In this document: positions 14,301 through 29,300 of the stretch, in pieces | Numbering within the stretch: the first letter of the stretch is position 1 | How the letters are laid out: each line of letters begins with the position of its first letter | NCBI GenBank assembly: GCA_963978905.1 | Contig: OZ022261.1 | Coordinates: 1,055,992 to 1,119,991, forward strand | Reading direction: 5' to 3' | DNA length: 64,000 nt | Source of the DNA: Trichostrongylus colubriformis | Lineage: Eukaryota; Nematoda; Chromadorea; Rhabditida; Trichostrongylidae | Made by a program: the position numbers and the translations under genes | The notes under the pieces: model-generated | Seen by the model: the letters and a program-made list of their open reading frames with translations, nothing else | Told to the model about the DNA's origin: nothing | The model's database searches: none

Positions 14301-17300
14301 AGTTACACATCACCTCTAATGAAGTAGGTTTGTTCTCATAGAACACGTACTCATAGTTCTCAGTTTTCCCATACTCCTTCCGGTGCATTAAATTCAGCCA
14401 AGGAATCAGGCTGGCATTGTGTAATAGTACTAAGATCGTGCTGAGCTGGTATCGTTCGTTTCTCGTTGATTTTAATAGGGACTTCACAGCCTATGGAAAA
14501 AAAAACAGAGTACTGGAGGGCTAGCTTTGCTTTGCGAAAGGAATAGGTGTAGCATCTTACCGGAGTCAAATTTTTCTGATTCACGCGGAGAAGCATGACT
14601 TTCCGTAAGGCTTTATGTGTCAACAAAAACTGTTTATTGGGTGCTGAAAGTGTACAAGTTCGTTCCATGACTGAGTAGGGAAGGCATCATCTATTAGTAG
14701 AAACGTTGGAAAAACTGAGCTAATCTCTCTAAATATGGAGCCGAGCAGACTGGAGTAGGGTGCCTGATACATCCAGAAGGTTGTAACCTCCCCTTGTTCT
14801 TTTTTCTCGAAGCCCTTCCTTCTAATTAATGGAGCCGAAATGCGATGGTCTGGATGGCTGCCGATCATCTACAGTTGTCAAAGAAAAACATGAATAGATG
14901 AAAATCATGGTTTGGCCTCAGAAGGACCACTAAATTTTTGCTTTGTCCCCCGACGGTTGAACTCTTCCTACTACCGGTTGCCATTCGTCGTGGCCTTTTC
15001 TCGCCGTGCGCGACATAATCGACATCAAAATCATGTTTTCGTGAAGGTAATGTGCAAAACCTTCACCAGATAAACTTTCTCCTCTGCCGACGAACAGTCC
15101 CGACTTTTATCGGACGAAAAATGTGTGAAACCCTATATCAGCGTAGATAACAGCAGTTTCCGGATTACTCGAAGAAATAGGGGGATGCAGTGATTATTGA
15201 ATCAGGTTACTGCCCTACAAGTCGTTCTGAATTTGTTGAATACTTCAATTTGTTTAGTGGCTGTATCATTTTGCACTATTGCAACAGCGGCGTTTTTTTA
15301 ATAAAAAATTGTTTTGCGATTTTAACATGTGCGAATGCACGCTCACATTTTCTACACTCTGCACTCAGAAACATTTTGCTATGAGATTTTTGGACAACTT
15401 ATAGGTAGCTGTACCATTATGCACCGTAGTGTACATCGCTTTATCTGTCTGTCCACGCATTTGGGACGCAATTCGACACAACGTAAGAACTGTACACATC
15501 GAGACAAGTTTGGTATGGGTTAGCCATGGGATAAGAGCTAGGGAACACACATGAACAGCGCCGAGCAACGCACACGGTGTGTGCGCTGGGATGTCAAGCA
15601 TTCGAGTCAGTATTTTTTAAACTCCGAAACAGCTCAGACGTGGTAAAGTTGGCCTTGGGTGAACAGCGAGTTCCTTAGAGTTAAGAGACGCCGTTTGAGC
15701 GCGCGAGGCGTATTCCGGAGCGCGGGCTCAGAAAAGGTCTCATTACTCGGTTGAAGAATGAGCGACAAGGAAAAATCCAGGTGATGAACAATGTCCAAGC
15801 TGTGCTGAACATGCTTCAAAATGAGCGGAAATCCGTCCGCAATGGGCGCTAGCAACCAAATGGTGTCTACTGCAAAAAAATGCACTTTGATTTTAGAGCG
15901 GTCCATCGAGGGCGAAAAGTGGAAGTGGTCAGTAGCTGTCAAACTACGACGCTTTGGTGTGGCACCTTGAACCGAGATTCGTAACTGCTCCCAAGAGAAT
16001 CTTGTAAGGGGAGAACGATTAATAAGGAAGAGAGGCGAACTCTCTCAGAGTTGACCAGGCCTGGACCAAGGTGGGCGGTGTTTGAAAGTGAGCAGCACGA
16101 TGTGTTTGTTATGTGTGAAGTGGGAGAAGCCCACCAGGCTGAAGAGGAATGAAAGCATTTTCAGACCACACAAGCAGGTGAACACAATCGGAAACTTCAC
16201 AGATTGACTTATCGACTATAGATTATGCGAAGAAATTGGCTGGTTTTGCATGGGCGATCGGAAATGGGGAGAGGATTCAACCCAACGAGTGGGTAGGGCT
16301 ACAAGGATCAAAATTTCACTAACCACGGGTCACCGATAGAAATTATTGATTTTTGTGTAAAAGGACAGGAACACTTGACCGTAACGCCGGTTGGGCTAGT
16401 GTACACTACTGTGCGATTCGCGAGGTAAAATAATGTGAAGTTGGGTCAGTCTTTTCAGTTAACATCAGAAATGGTCTTCTACATTCCACCGCATACTTTG
16501 TGCAAGACCAAAAGGTGCACAAAAAAAAGCAATGGGTGCGATAAAGCGACAATATCATTCGTTGACCCTCAATTTTGCGCCGTGTGGCTAGCTGACCCCC
16601 CTACGCCACGGAATTCGAATAAAAACGGCCAATCACCTCCTTTACTCGATTGTTTGACAGCTCAGAAAACGACTATCACAGGGAGTTGACCTACGTTCAG
16701 TATGCGGGCATCCATCGCTCTTACAAAATGAGCATGGCTCCTCTTTTTAATAAGAAACAAACCATCGCAACTCGTGAGCATCATATAAGGTGCATGACAA
16801 GCGGGATATAAGGATGATGAAGGTAAATGTCCTGCGGCAGGAGCTGCAGAGATGACCTTAAAAAATCACAACAGTTTTGTAGAAAAAGGTCCTGAATTCT
16901 CAAGAAAAAAAAAGAAATATGAGAAAATCAACGCAACATGAACATCTTCTGGGAGAGGAATACGTTGCTTGCAGACTTTTTCGCTTGTGAACAATGGCTC
17001 CACGTGAGGTGCTGATTGACTGGGAGAATGTGGCCAGGCATTCTCTGAAAACATGGGAAATCCACACGACACCATTGAAAACAACACCAAAGAAGCAAAG
17101 CTTCACTTGAAGCTCCTGGAATCTCACACATCCCAATGGGAGGAAGAATTGTATTACACGCAAGATGCGTTAGAGTGCATTTGGTGATTCGCATAGTACA
17201 ACAGCCACCCTATGTGTTTACCGATTCGTCTTTTTCGCTTTTTCGTTATCACTCCATTTCTACACACAATTCCTATAAAACATTATATGCGACTCAAAGC

Positions 17301-20300
17301 ATTTCGCCAAGCTCTACCACATAGTAACTTCAGAAACAACTAAATCGTGATTTTGATCACTTCACTGCCTCAAAGCACCAATGGGCACTCATTAGGGGTG
17401 ATGCTCACTGTAATTATAACCAGCAGGCAAATGCGTCCACTGATAGTATTAGCAACTATGGATCGTGGTGGTACGATTATTTCCCAAAAGATGGTTGTCA
17501 GTCTCAGACCTCCGTCTGAGAGCTAACTCTACTTGTGTGCTGCAATAAAACTCCAGTACAGTCCTGTAGTAGTTTAAGTTCTGGTAGGAATTCCACGCAC
17601 TCTCGAGAAAATCAATTTATAAAATCTCCACAACTCCAGTATCTGACAGAGGTTATCGCCTTGATACAAACACTTGTTCTTCTCGTGCGGACCCTTGATC
17701 TCCTCATAACTACCTGGCATTGGGATGGCTGAGATAATGCATCGATTGACCTCTTGCAGTGATATCCCTATTGTCACGTAGCCATTGCATCTTGTCGATA
17801 CTTCCCACGGTATACTGCAACTTGTTACACTAGGACTTACGTTTGGCTTATTATTTAATATTCCCACAAATTTCACGCTGCCATCGAACTTTCTTAAAAT
17901 CTTTGGGAATAGCCTGTTGAAGAGCGATTACAAAGGTTAAACAAAAGACCATTGAAAACCAGAAAACAAGGAAATCCTTTTGCTTTCCTATCACAAATCT
18001 CTGATACTTTGATAGCCTTCAATTGTATACATTGGCTTTCCTAAGATCACTGTGTACTGCTACACATAGTGTATGAAATTGATACAATTCAAGGAACTTC
18101 ACACATGGGGTGAGGTCAACAGAGCATTCGGTAACTGAGCATACCTATGCCGTCTTGGATGAAGAGATCGGCTGCTTCCTTGCAGAAGAGGTACTCTCTC
18201 CAGTCGACTACTCCGACTAGCAGCACCTGTTGTCGTCGTCTACCCGACTACGGCTTCCGTGTCCGGATCAAAAAAATGTGATTTCCTTATGGCTCAACTC
18301 CGATACACCTTCAAGAAGAGTTCCAAGAAGATGAGCCCTTGCTCCTCCACGCCGGGAGAACGGTCGCCAGCCAAGGCTTTTCTCGGAAGACAAATCAGAA
18401 CCACACTCATCCTTCAAGCCATCCGCCACTCAAAACAGCGAAAACCGCAATGCGAAACGGAGAACCAGTATAATCGTCACCAAGGAGCTCGACAAGAATT
18501 ATATGAACAATGGATTACCGTTGAAGAACGCTACAGCAGGTTCCTAAACTTGTGTAACAGCGCCATGGAAAAAGGCTCTATGATGTACTGGTCGAGAACA
18601 AATGTGGAGGCGACATGCCAATCAACTACGATTACGTGATAATAAAGCCCCATCTTTTACAGGATCGCCGTCATAGCGGGGAGTACCACTGCTGCCATAC
18701 TCAAGGCAACAGCAGACCCGACAGAATCAAGGACGACCCAGACAGACCACTACATCAGCTAACCTAAAGAACTCTCCAAAAACATCGCAGTCTACGACCG
18801 CGGAAGTCTCTAAGCGGCGACTAGCAAAGCCATTTCGTGCACCGAAACGATTGAACGTCGACCCCGAGAAGATGATACTTTAACCATGGCGGGATAACAC
18901 TCCGATCCCGGAAGGTGTTATAAGGTTTTAAAGTGTTATAAGGTGTTTTAAAAGTCTATAAAACTATATTTTTATGAAACTAATATGTTAACTTTGCTCG
19001 TAACTTAATTTTGAAGCATGCAAGTGGCAACCGCTTAAGCTTCCCAGCTTCTTAGTTCATGGTGGGAAATTTTCAAATTTTTAGGTATGTTTACACCATT
19101 TCTATCTAAAAGGGACCTTTTCGACGGTACATTGAGATTGAGTAGCCGTTTTCCAAAACACGCAGAACATCGCTCAAATCTGAAGGTTTTTTCAAACCAT
19201 TTGGGCGAAATGGTAGATGTCCGACTGACATAATAGATGACATTTCAAAGAAAAAACATCAAGCCAAACCCAGACGCTCAACCTTTGTAGAAACAGGAAC
19301 GATGTAGCTACACGCTACTTTGTATATATATGGTAGATAATTTTCATTAATTGAACTTTAATCATTATTAATCAATTGAGAAGTTGTTAGTACTAGGATG
19401 TTCTTAACATGCTTTCAGAATATGTTTTTTCGCTTGCCAGCTGCGTTAAGGAGACGATCTTTGGAGTCACAGCTGCAGCTGGAGACTGTCTTCACTGTCT
19501 TCACGGTATTTAAGCCTCCCAGGATGACTCACAGGGCTTCTGAGCTCTGTCTTCCGACTTCTGGCTGCTGGCTCTGATCGCCTCCTCGACGACCGCTTCA
19601 TTCATCGCCTCAATAGTAGGTTCTCATAATCGAACCTATTTTTCCCGTATTCACTATAGTAGCCTGTTACAGATCCCAATCTCACTTAACCGCAATAGCT
19701 TCGGCACTCAATATTATCACTTACGAAGACTCCAACCAACAGTTCGTATCTGAATACTAGTAGATATAATAAATATTAGCTTATATTACTGTCTGTTTTC
19801 CTTCAGGACAATAACCGACAGTTCCAATAAAACTATTCCAATAATCCGCGTGGCCAGTGCAAGCACTGTAGGGCGAGCAACTCCTTTTTATATAAGGCTA
19901 CTATAATTTGGTGCATCGACCCAATACGGATTCAGGTCGGTTCAACATTTTCTTTACCGGAAAATTCAAGAGCGGTTGCTTTTGCACTTTTGTTTTTGCC
20001 CAACCGCGTTTGTTTTTCTCTTTTCCCTCTCTTCGCTGATTCCTTTTCCTCGTCCGGTCCTTTGTCCGTTCTCATCGGTACTATTCCACTTGACGGACTG
20101 TTTCATTCATAGGGATCTTTCTCTTCTCTTTTCGAGGGTTGAAGATGACCACCTTAATTAGTACTAAGAAGCGTCTCCTCACCACTCATGTCAATAAACT
20201 CGAGCATTTAGTTGATCAGCTCAAACAAGAGCATCTCGAGGATACTCCGCTTGATCCCACCTTGTCGCAGGAGGTCACCTCTGCGCATATTAATGACTTG

Positions 20301-23300
20301 GAAGAGGGTGTCAGCGTCATCGAGCTCTCAATAGCGAAGGTAGAAAAGGCTTTGAGTGACCTGGCCTCACTATTTGACAGCCCTAATCTTTCCGGTAACG
20401 AACCTAGCGACTTCGAGGAGTACGCTAACAAAAGCGAACTAGCGCTGACGATGGCATTTGATTACCAACTGCTTCTTCAAGCACGGCTGCGAGCTCTCAG
20501 ATCCTCAACAGCCCAGCCGAAAGTTATGCCACAGGAGCCCACGGCGCTTCCCTCAATAAGACCTGCCAAAGTCAAGACTCTGGAGCTACCACCTATTCCG
20601 ATACCTGCTTTTGGAGGAAATATTTGGGAATGGGTTAGTTTCTGGGGAATTTTCAATACCAATATCCATTCCCAAGACATCCCCGATATGGTGAAATTCA
20701 CTTATCTCCTTAATGCTCTCAAAGGAGAGGCCAGAGATTCCATCAAGAAATTCCAGGTTACGGGAGATAATTACAATAAGGCCGCCCAGTTTCTTCACTC
20801 CAAATACAATAATAGGGAAGCCTTGGTAAACGCATTAGTGGAAAAACTTGAGAACTGCGCTTTACGGGGGCATACAATAAAGGACCAGCGTTACCTTTTG
20901 GAACAGCTACAGGTCATCACTGCCCAATTAGAGGAAAAGGGGGAAGACGTCAATAATTCTTGGCTCGCCAAGAAGGTTTTGTGCAAATTCCCTGATCCTC
21001 TAAGGCGTAAAGTGTAGCGAAAAAGCAGGGAGCGGCCCCATCTACTCCCTTTTCAATGAACCTCCTCTTCGAATACCTTAATGAGGCAATCACTACGGAG
21101 GAATTATTTCTCACCTTCTCAGAAGCTAAACCCAAACAACCGGAGAAGGATACGATCACCAGAAAACCAAGTCCCAAACGATTCATAAAAGGGATTTGCA
21201 TTCACTGTGGACAGAGACACCCTTCCAATAATTGCACTAAATATCCCACTCCACTGGAAAGATCGGCTTACCTGAGAGAGCATAAGCTCTGTCTAATATG
21301 TGCGTCTCCCGCTCACAATACGAGCCAATGTAGGGGGCGCATGTGCCTCAAGTGCCAGGGAGCACACCACACTTCTTGTTGCTTCAAAGCCAACAGTAAG
21401 GTTACTCCTCCCACTAAATCACCCGCTACCAAGGACATTCGAAGTGGCCCAGTAGCAGCGCCAGGGAAGGTCAAGGTTCAAGACAATAATGGGAGGAAGG
21501 CAATGAAAGTCAGGTCTCATATCGTCACGGCTCCCGAAAACGAGGTGTCCACCCCGTCTGTCAATGAGTCGGCAGAAACTGCCGTTCTTCAGCAGCAAGC
21601 TACCCCTGCCGAAAAGGCAAGCACACATCCATGCCTACCAGTAGGGAAAGTGACAGTTGTCGATACCAATACAAAAGCACTCATCAGTGTGAATGTACTG
21701 CTCGATACCGGGGCGGAACTGTCATTCATTGATAGTGCTTTAGCTGAACAACTACAGCTACCGGTCATAGAAGTCAAGGAAGTGCAGCTCATGACCTTCG
21801 GATCAGCGGAGGTCAGGAAATGTCGATGCAACAGGGTCCGCCTGGACGTCTGGGACATAGACGGTAACCCCCATACCCTGGACCTGTTCACCCACCACAT
21901 CTTGACGCAATCGCTAGAGACACCAATCCTCACCATGGACGACATGGAGATTTTTCGCTCCTTGGGACTACCAACCACGGAGAATCAAAGCAAGAGGAGA
22001 ATAAAGCCATCAATTCTTCTCGGTTGCGATCAGCTGTGGGAGTTCATGAGAAGTGACAAACCCTCAATAACACTGCCATCAGGAATGCATATTCTGCCAA
22101 CAAGAATGGGGAATCTGGTTTCGGGAAAACCCACTCAGAAGGGGCAAGTACTTCAAGTATCACAGCCTCATTTCGATGACTTAGATCAGTGGGAAACCCA
22201 TTGGGCGATGGCTACTGTTCAAGAAGATACGCAGGATAGTGAAGTATCTCAGGAAGAGCAAGACAACTGGGACAAATTCTGGGCATTAGAAGCAGCAGGA
22301 ACAGAGCAATTTTCTTGGAGAGAAAGTAGCTCGTGCTAATCTCGATCAGCGAGTTTGGGAAAAATTCAATAAGACTATAGAGCGTCGACCAGACGGATAT
22401 TACGTTCGTCTACCTTGGATCGAGCCCTGTCCCTACTTGCCAGATAACAAAGCAATAGCCTACAAAAGGCTAGTCAATGTATGGGCATCAATAAGCAAAG
22501 ACGAACGACTCCTGGACCAGTACAATGACGTTTTTACCGATCAACTTCAAAGGAACGTCATTGAAATGGCAGAAGAAGATGCGATGGACGTTCAAGGGAG
22601 TCGAACTCACTATATTCCGTACCAACCAGTGATTACTCCCCACAAATCTACTACGAAATTGAGAGTGGTTTTTGATGCCTCAGCCCATTATAAGGACTGC
22701 CCTTCTTTGAACGATGTACTGTACAGGGGTCCAGTTCTTCTTCCTCGGATACACGGAATACTATTGCGATTCGGAATCGGGAGAATAGCAATGATTTCGG
22801 ACATCGAAAAAGCTTTTCTCCAAGTTCGTCTACATGAACGAGATCGAGACGCAACAAGGTGCTTCTGGTTACGTGACCATAAGTCACCTCCCTCGATCAA
22901 TAATACTGTAACGTTCCGTTTTACCCGAGTAACGTTCGGGTTGAAGTCGTCTCCGTTTTTACTGGCAGGAACAATCAATTACCACCTCAACACCTAGCAG
23001 GACGAGGACGATTTGACTCAAGACATCAGGAAGAACATGTATGTCGACAACCTGCTGATAACTGGAGATGACTTGGAAGAGGCCAAGAATGTGTACCGTC
23101 GGACGAAACAAATTTTCCAAGAGCTCAACATGAATCTACGAGAATTCTCCTCCAATGACCAGCTCTTGATGGAGGCTATCGAAGAACAAGATCGAAGTGC
23201 AGAAACGAATCCTAAAGTGCTAGGCCTTTTATGGAATTTACGAGACGATACCATTCTAGCTTCTTGCCTTTTCCCAGATACCCCACTGTTGACTAAAAGA

Positions 23301-26300
23301 ACAGTCACAAGTGCAATTGCGTCAATTTACGATCCCTTAGGCTGGATTCTTCCACTTCTTCATCGTGCAAAGGTGTTCCTAAGGGAATTGTGGAAGGAGC
23401 AATATAACTGGGACCAACTCCTCAGCGAAGATAAGGAGAACCAGTGGCTCAATATCGTAAAGGCGGTTCACGGTTTCGAAAAGAGTAGGCCACGTCATCT
23501 TGCAGATAAGAACGCCGAGGTCACTCTAGTTACCTTTGCAGATGCCAGCTCTTCCTCAATGGCGGCATGCGTATATTTATGCCATGGTAACCAGACTTCA
23601 CTCGTCATGGCTAAATCCAAGCTTCCCTCACTCCAAACAAAATATACTATCCCCAAATTGGAGTTAAACGCGATGACCTTGGCCATGCGGCTTTCCGAAT
23701 ACGTCTTCACCGAACTACAAGACACTGTCAGTATTACGGGAATCTACATTTTTTCCGATTCAGAGATAGTTCTTAACTGGCTAAGGCGGAACCGTGATCG
23801 AGAGGTGGGACCTTTCGTTTATAGACGGATTTTAGAAATACGCAATATTGCCCAATATCTTGCAAGACAACAAACACGTATCAGAATCGGTTATGTATCA
23901 TCCCAAGAAAATCCTGCAGACTGTGCCACTCGGGGGCTCACAAGAGAAGAGTTGAAAAACCATTTGTGGTGGACAGGCCCCACCTTCTTGTATGACCCAC
24001 CTTGTCAGTGGCCCAGTCAGGATAAACTTTTCGACTATCCTATTGAAGTCATCCAAGTTGATGACCGACCTGATATTGAAGTTATCCAACTTGATGACCA
24101 ACCCGAGATTGAAGTCATCCAACTAGATGATCAACCGGATATTGAAGTCATTCAACTTGACGACCAACCTGAACCTGATGGGATTCTCGCTGTAACAACA
24201 GAAAGCAATAGTAACACCGAACTAATTAGTCCGGCTCAAGCGCAGACGCTTACAAAAGCTAAAAGGATTCTAGCATATGTCTTGCGCTTCATCAATACAT
24301 TAGCTAGACGTACCAACCTGAGAAGCTGTAGATACTGGACAACCCTCATTCCACTAGATCCACTACAGCAAGAAAGATCAAATTACTTAACAGCTTCGGA
24401 GATTCGAACAGCGGGACTGGCGCTTATTGCGCATCATCAAGTGACACATATCACCCCGCAGATTATCAATTCTTTACGGCACCTCAATATACATCAAGAT
24501 GAGCAGGGTATTCTCCGTTGTTACGGGCGATTAGAGAGAGCGCAATTAGACGCTACCACGAAGAATCCCATTCTTGTCCTTCAGAAAACGTTTCTAGCGG
24601 AGATCATAATTCGCGATATTCATCAGAAGGGCCATACAGGCATAAACCATACAATGGCCATAGTTCGGCAAGAGTACTGGATTCCGCAGCTACGCTCGCA
24701 AGTTTGCGCGGTAATACGGAAATGTGTCCAATGCCAGAAGTTCAATAATTTGCCTTACAAATATCCCACGCAAGGAAATTTACCTAAGCAACGAGTTATC
24801 CGCTCATATCCCTTCCAGCACACCGGACTTGATTATTTTGGACCTCTTTCAATCCGGTCTGCAACGGGAACTCAGGAAAAATGCTATGGGGCAATAATCA
24901 CATGCATGACTACTCGACTTATACACCTTGATGTCGTTTCGGATATGACCACGCGAGCCTTTCTCAATATGCTCCGACGCTTCTTTGCTCGTCGGGGAAT
25001 ACCGCAGTCCATTACGAGTGACAACGCCCCAACATTCGAACTGGGGGAGACTATCCTGAGGGACTGCCTCCGAAATGCGCGAAACGACCCGGTGGTTTCA
25101 CGAGAGTTAAGCAATAGAGAAATTGAATGGAGGTATAATACGCCATTTGCACCATGGCAAGGAGGATTTTATGAGAGGCTGATTAAATCGATCAAACATA
25201 GTCTCTTCAAGACAATAGGCCACTCCTTACTTTCTTTTGAAGAATTCACGACGGTACTGGCAGAAATTGAGGCTATGCTCAATACGCGTCCACTCACGTA
25301 TGTGATAGGTGAACCACACGTGGATTCCATACTAAGGCCTATAGACTTCATTCAAAAGGACATGCAGGTGTACTACCCTTTTGGTAACGGATCGGAAGAA
25401 GAAGATCCGCAATACCTCCCCTCCACTGAAATGGCGGCGATCCAGACTGAAGTGCAGGCAGTGAAGGCCTTGGAGACATCTTTTCAGCTAACAGAGAAGT
25501 TCTGGAAAACGTGGCAGACGGAATATCTGACTGCGCTCCGAGAAAAGCATACGCTCAATATAGGGAAGAAACGAGGATGCGCACTTCATCCCAAGGAAGG
25601 AACGGTGGTGTTGATAAATGACCCGGTACAGCCAAGACATTCCTGGAAAATGGGTATGATTCACCAGGTTATAGCAAATGCCCAGGGAACAATACGAGAG
25701 GCTGTCGTACGATTGCCCTCCCACCGCTTGATTCGCCGACCAATTAACTTACTCACCCCATTAGAGCTGGAAGAGAGAGATTCTAACGACACTTCAGATT
25801 ATCAGGAACAGCTTGCAGGGGGAGACCGTGAACGAGATGACGAAGGAATCACGCAATCGGGAACCACTTCTACTTCTGCGGAAGAGGTAGAAAGAGGACA
25901 AAGGTACAATCTTCGCAAGAGAAGACCCGTGGATTACACGAAAGATCCATTCGAGCGCAGGAACACCCCGGGACCCTCGAAAATGGTTCTTTTAACCACG
26001 TTTTTGCAATTACTGGTTTTCTGTGTCGGGAACTTCACGGTAGGAGCAGTAGCAACAGGGAATAACGAGAGCTCACGAGCGACTAGGGCAATAACATGCA
26101 CTGCAAGAGGTGTACAACTGTATCTACCGGAGAAACACCCCTTTGAAATTTGTTCTGACTATTACTGCGTCGAAATCAAAGATCCACAAGAAATTGAAGT
26201 GGTAACTCTACCGTCCGAAATCATACTGCACGAGCACAAGATACAATGGAAACTTTCTTTTCCCGATTCGATAGAGATAATCGAGACCTTATGCCCACCG

Positions 26301-29300
26301 GCACCATTTTGTCCATCAATTGAATGTACACTCTGTAGCGCCAATATATTCAACCCAGAGTGCTGGCCAATTAGAGCAATACTCGCTACTGCCACAATAC
26401 TCTATTTTGTGATAACTGGATGTTACGTGTTTCTGTACGTACCCCTCACTATCGGGAAACCACTGAGAGTGTTGGCCAATATTCTCTGGACAGCGTTCAA
26501 ATTTCTCTCTTCTAAAGTGAGAAATCTCAGGCGAAGGAGATATCGTAACGCCATAGGTTTCCAGCGACGTCGGCTGGTGGAGATTTTGGCAATTGTGGCG
26601 ATACTAACGGCCACACAAGGGTGTCAAATGGTTAACGTATTCTCCCACCACTCAAAAGTGTGTTCGGAAAGCAACACCACCAATTGCCAAATCCAACTTT
26701 CCGTGGTCTTCAAGGTTAACGCGTTCAAACGCGAAGCCTGTGTTCGACTTTTGAACAATACCACTCTACTCCACGAAATACGACTACGATGGAAATCTCT
26801 AGATTTGTGGTGTGAACCGGGAACAGATTTCCTTGCACGGGAAGCTCAATACAAGGTAATAGACAGTAAAAGATGTGCACACGTCGGATCCTGCAAGGGA
26901 GAGAAGTGCGGAGCAATAAACTCGTCGAGTCTCATCCCGGAACTGGAACAGGGTAATCATTTTCCAGGCTACACCGCATGCGTAGAGTCTTGCGGGGGAC
27001 CCGGATGTGACTGTTTTTTCCTGAGCTCGGGATGCCTGTTCTATAGGATCTATTTGGAGCCTATAAACGATAAGGTGTATGAGATTTTTCACTGTAATAG
27101 GTGGAGGAAAGCTGCCAACATCGAAATCTCTCACTTCGATGGCACTAGCCACAGTTTATCCACAATATCAGAGCACCTGAACCTCAATATTCCCAAGACG
27201 TGGAAAGCACTTACATTCACACTGACCTCCGCCTCGATTCCGGTCCTACCGATTTTGGATAAATTTTTCATATCCGACTTCACACGTACCTCTTTGTGGA
27301 AGGACAATATACTTCCACCACTGCAATGTCCTACAATCGAGGACGCAAGAAACCTCAGTTGCTCTATGGTAGATGACTGTACGTGCCTGCCGGCAGAAAC
27401 GAGAGTCAATTGTCAATGTAGGGACTTTCCCATAGGCTCTTGGTTCAATGAACTCAAGAATCAACTGCCAGTAAACTTTCCATTTATTTCTCTCTATCAA
27501 GATGAGAAGGCGAAAGTAAAGGCAGAAGTGACGAGCATGGTAACATCAGAAATAATTATGAATTTCATGGGTCCACTGAGTTCTGAACTAATAGTAGAGG
27601 ATGCCCTCTGTACGGCTGATGCTACAGAACTTGCCGGGTGTTACAACTGCGCCAAAGGCGCATTCACAGAGATTACTTGCCATTCCTCACGCAACAATAT
27701 CCAGGGCGAAGTGATCTGTGGCGAAGCCGGCTTCACCATACCTTGCAACACCACAGGAATAACCTCAGTATTGCGATTTAGCCCTACGCACGCTCGAACG
27801 TTTTATGACTGCCTCATATCCTGCGGCTCACAGACAACATCTTTCCAAGTGGGCGGCATACTCAAATTCACAGCTTCATTTCAAGGGATGATTGACCAGT
27901 GGATCAAAGGAGAATCACAAACCAATGCTGAATTCGTGTGGCCTGACCTATTCCACATTGGTTCGGTATTTATCCAGTGGTACAAGACGCTAATCTTGAC
28001 GATAGTGGGATTGGCTATAGCCATAGCCATTACATACCTCTTCATTTCTACATGCGGTATCAGGCTATTAGTGACTATGCTTCTGCTAGGACCAAAACTA
28101 GCTCTTAGGGTGCTAGTTTACCTCGCAAGCAAGCTCCGCATTGTCACCCACAATAAACAGCATTGAGAAGCGGGGAGCCCCGTAGGAACGTAGCAATACT
28201 GATTTTAGCAGTAGCAGTCGTAGTCAATACAATAACCTACAATATCATTATACTAGCTAAGTATACAACCAAACCTTACTCGATTTTCATCATTTCAGAT
28301 TCGCATCATGGCAGAGGGTAACGCCTACCTAGCCGACTTCAACTTTATCTCCTCCTTACACAAGGAGGCAATCTCGGTTGATGATTTGGAAAAGGACATG
28401 AGGACAACTCTGCGCGAGATCGAACAGCATATCAAGATGGCCCGTAACGTGGATGCTCAGTTTACCCATCACCTGCTTGTCACATCCGGTCAAGACTTTA
28501 CAGCAGGGGAACTCCTGATATACATTAGTCGGATGCTGAGAACAGCCACGTTTGCGAAAGAAAAAATCCTCAGCTTCACTCAACGGTTCATGTTGGTCGA
28601 GTCAATATTCCGCATGTCGACGTACACCGGAAAAGTTACGGAAAAACGAGTAACAGAGTGGGGCGAGGATAAAGCGCATGATGTGAAACAGCCCAAAGCC
28701 AAGGTGGAATATGAACTGAGGATACTCGATCGACACATCTCCGATATCGAGGAGGAGTTCACTCGAGCGGAAAAAAGAATTCTAGATGAAAAGGTGGAAA
28801 ACACAAGAAGTTTTGTGAACGCATTCAACAAAGCCGTCGAGAAGTTGGAGAAAAATCTCCTCGAAGCCATTCGTCAGATCAATAATCGAGCGGAACCGTC
28901 ACAAGGCGACAAACCAAGTGCGGAAAAAAGACGGCACAGCAGCGAAGATGAGCCAGGACCGAGTCACTCTAAGATACAGGTGGTCTCGGACGATGAATAC
29001 TTGCAAAGATTAATCGAAGAAAATAGAGACAGTCAAGATGACGACGAAAACGGCGTCCAAAACAAGAAGGAACAGCAAGACGAACGGCAAGAGAATCAAG
29101 CAGAGCAGTTCAAAAGCAAAATGAAGCAAGAAGAGCAGCTCAAACAAGAAAGGGAAGAGCAACGTCGCAGACTACAAGAGGAGGAACAACGTCGACGAGA
29201 AGATCAACGCCGCAGACAACAAGAAGAAGAACAACGTCGACGAGAAGAGCAACGCCGCAGACAACAAGAAGAAGAACAACGTCGACGAGAAGAGCAGCGC

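Noticed and set aside
21589..21978. Minus-strand open frame of 129 codons inside the BEL protease region
   Set aside because: Overlaps well supported plus-strand protease coding sequence and shows no motif of its own.
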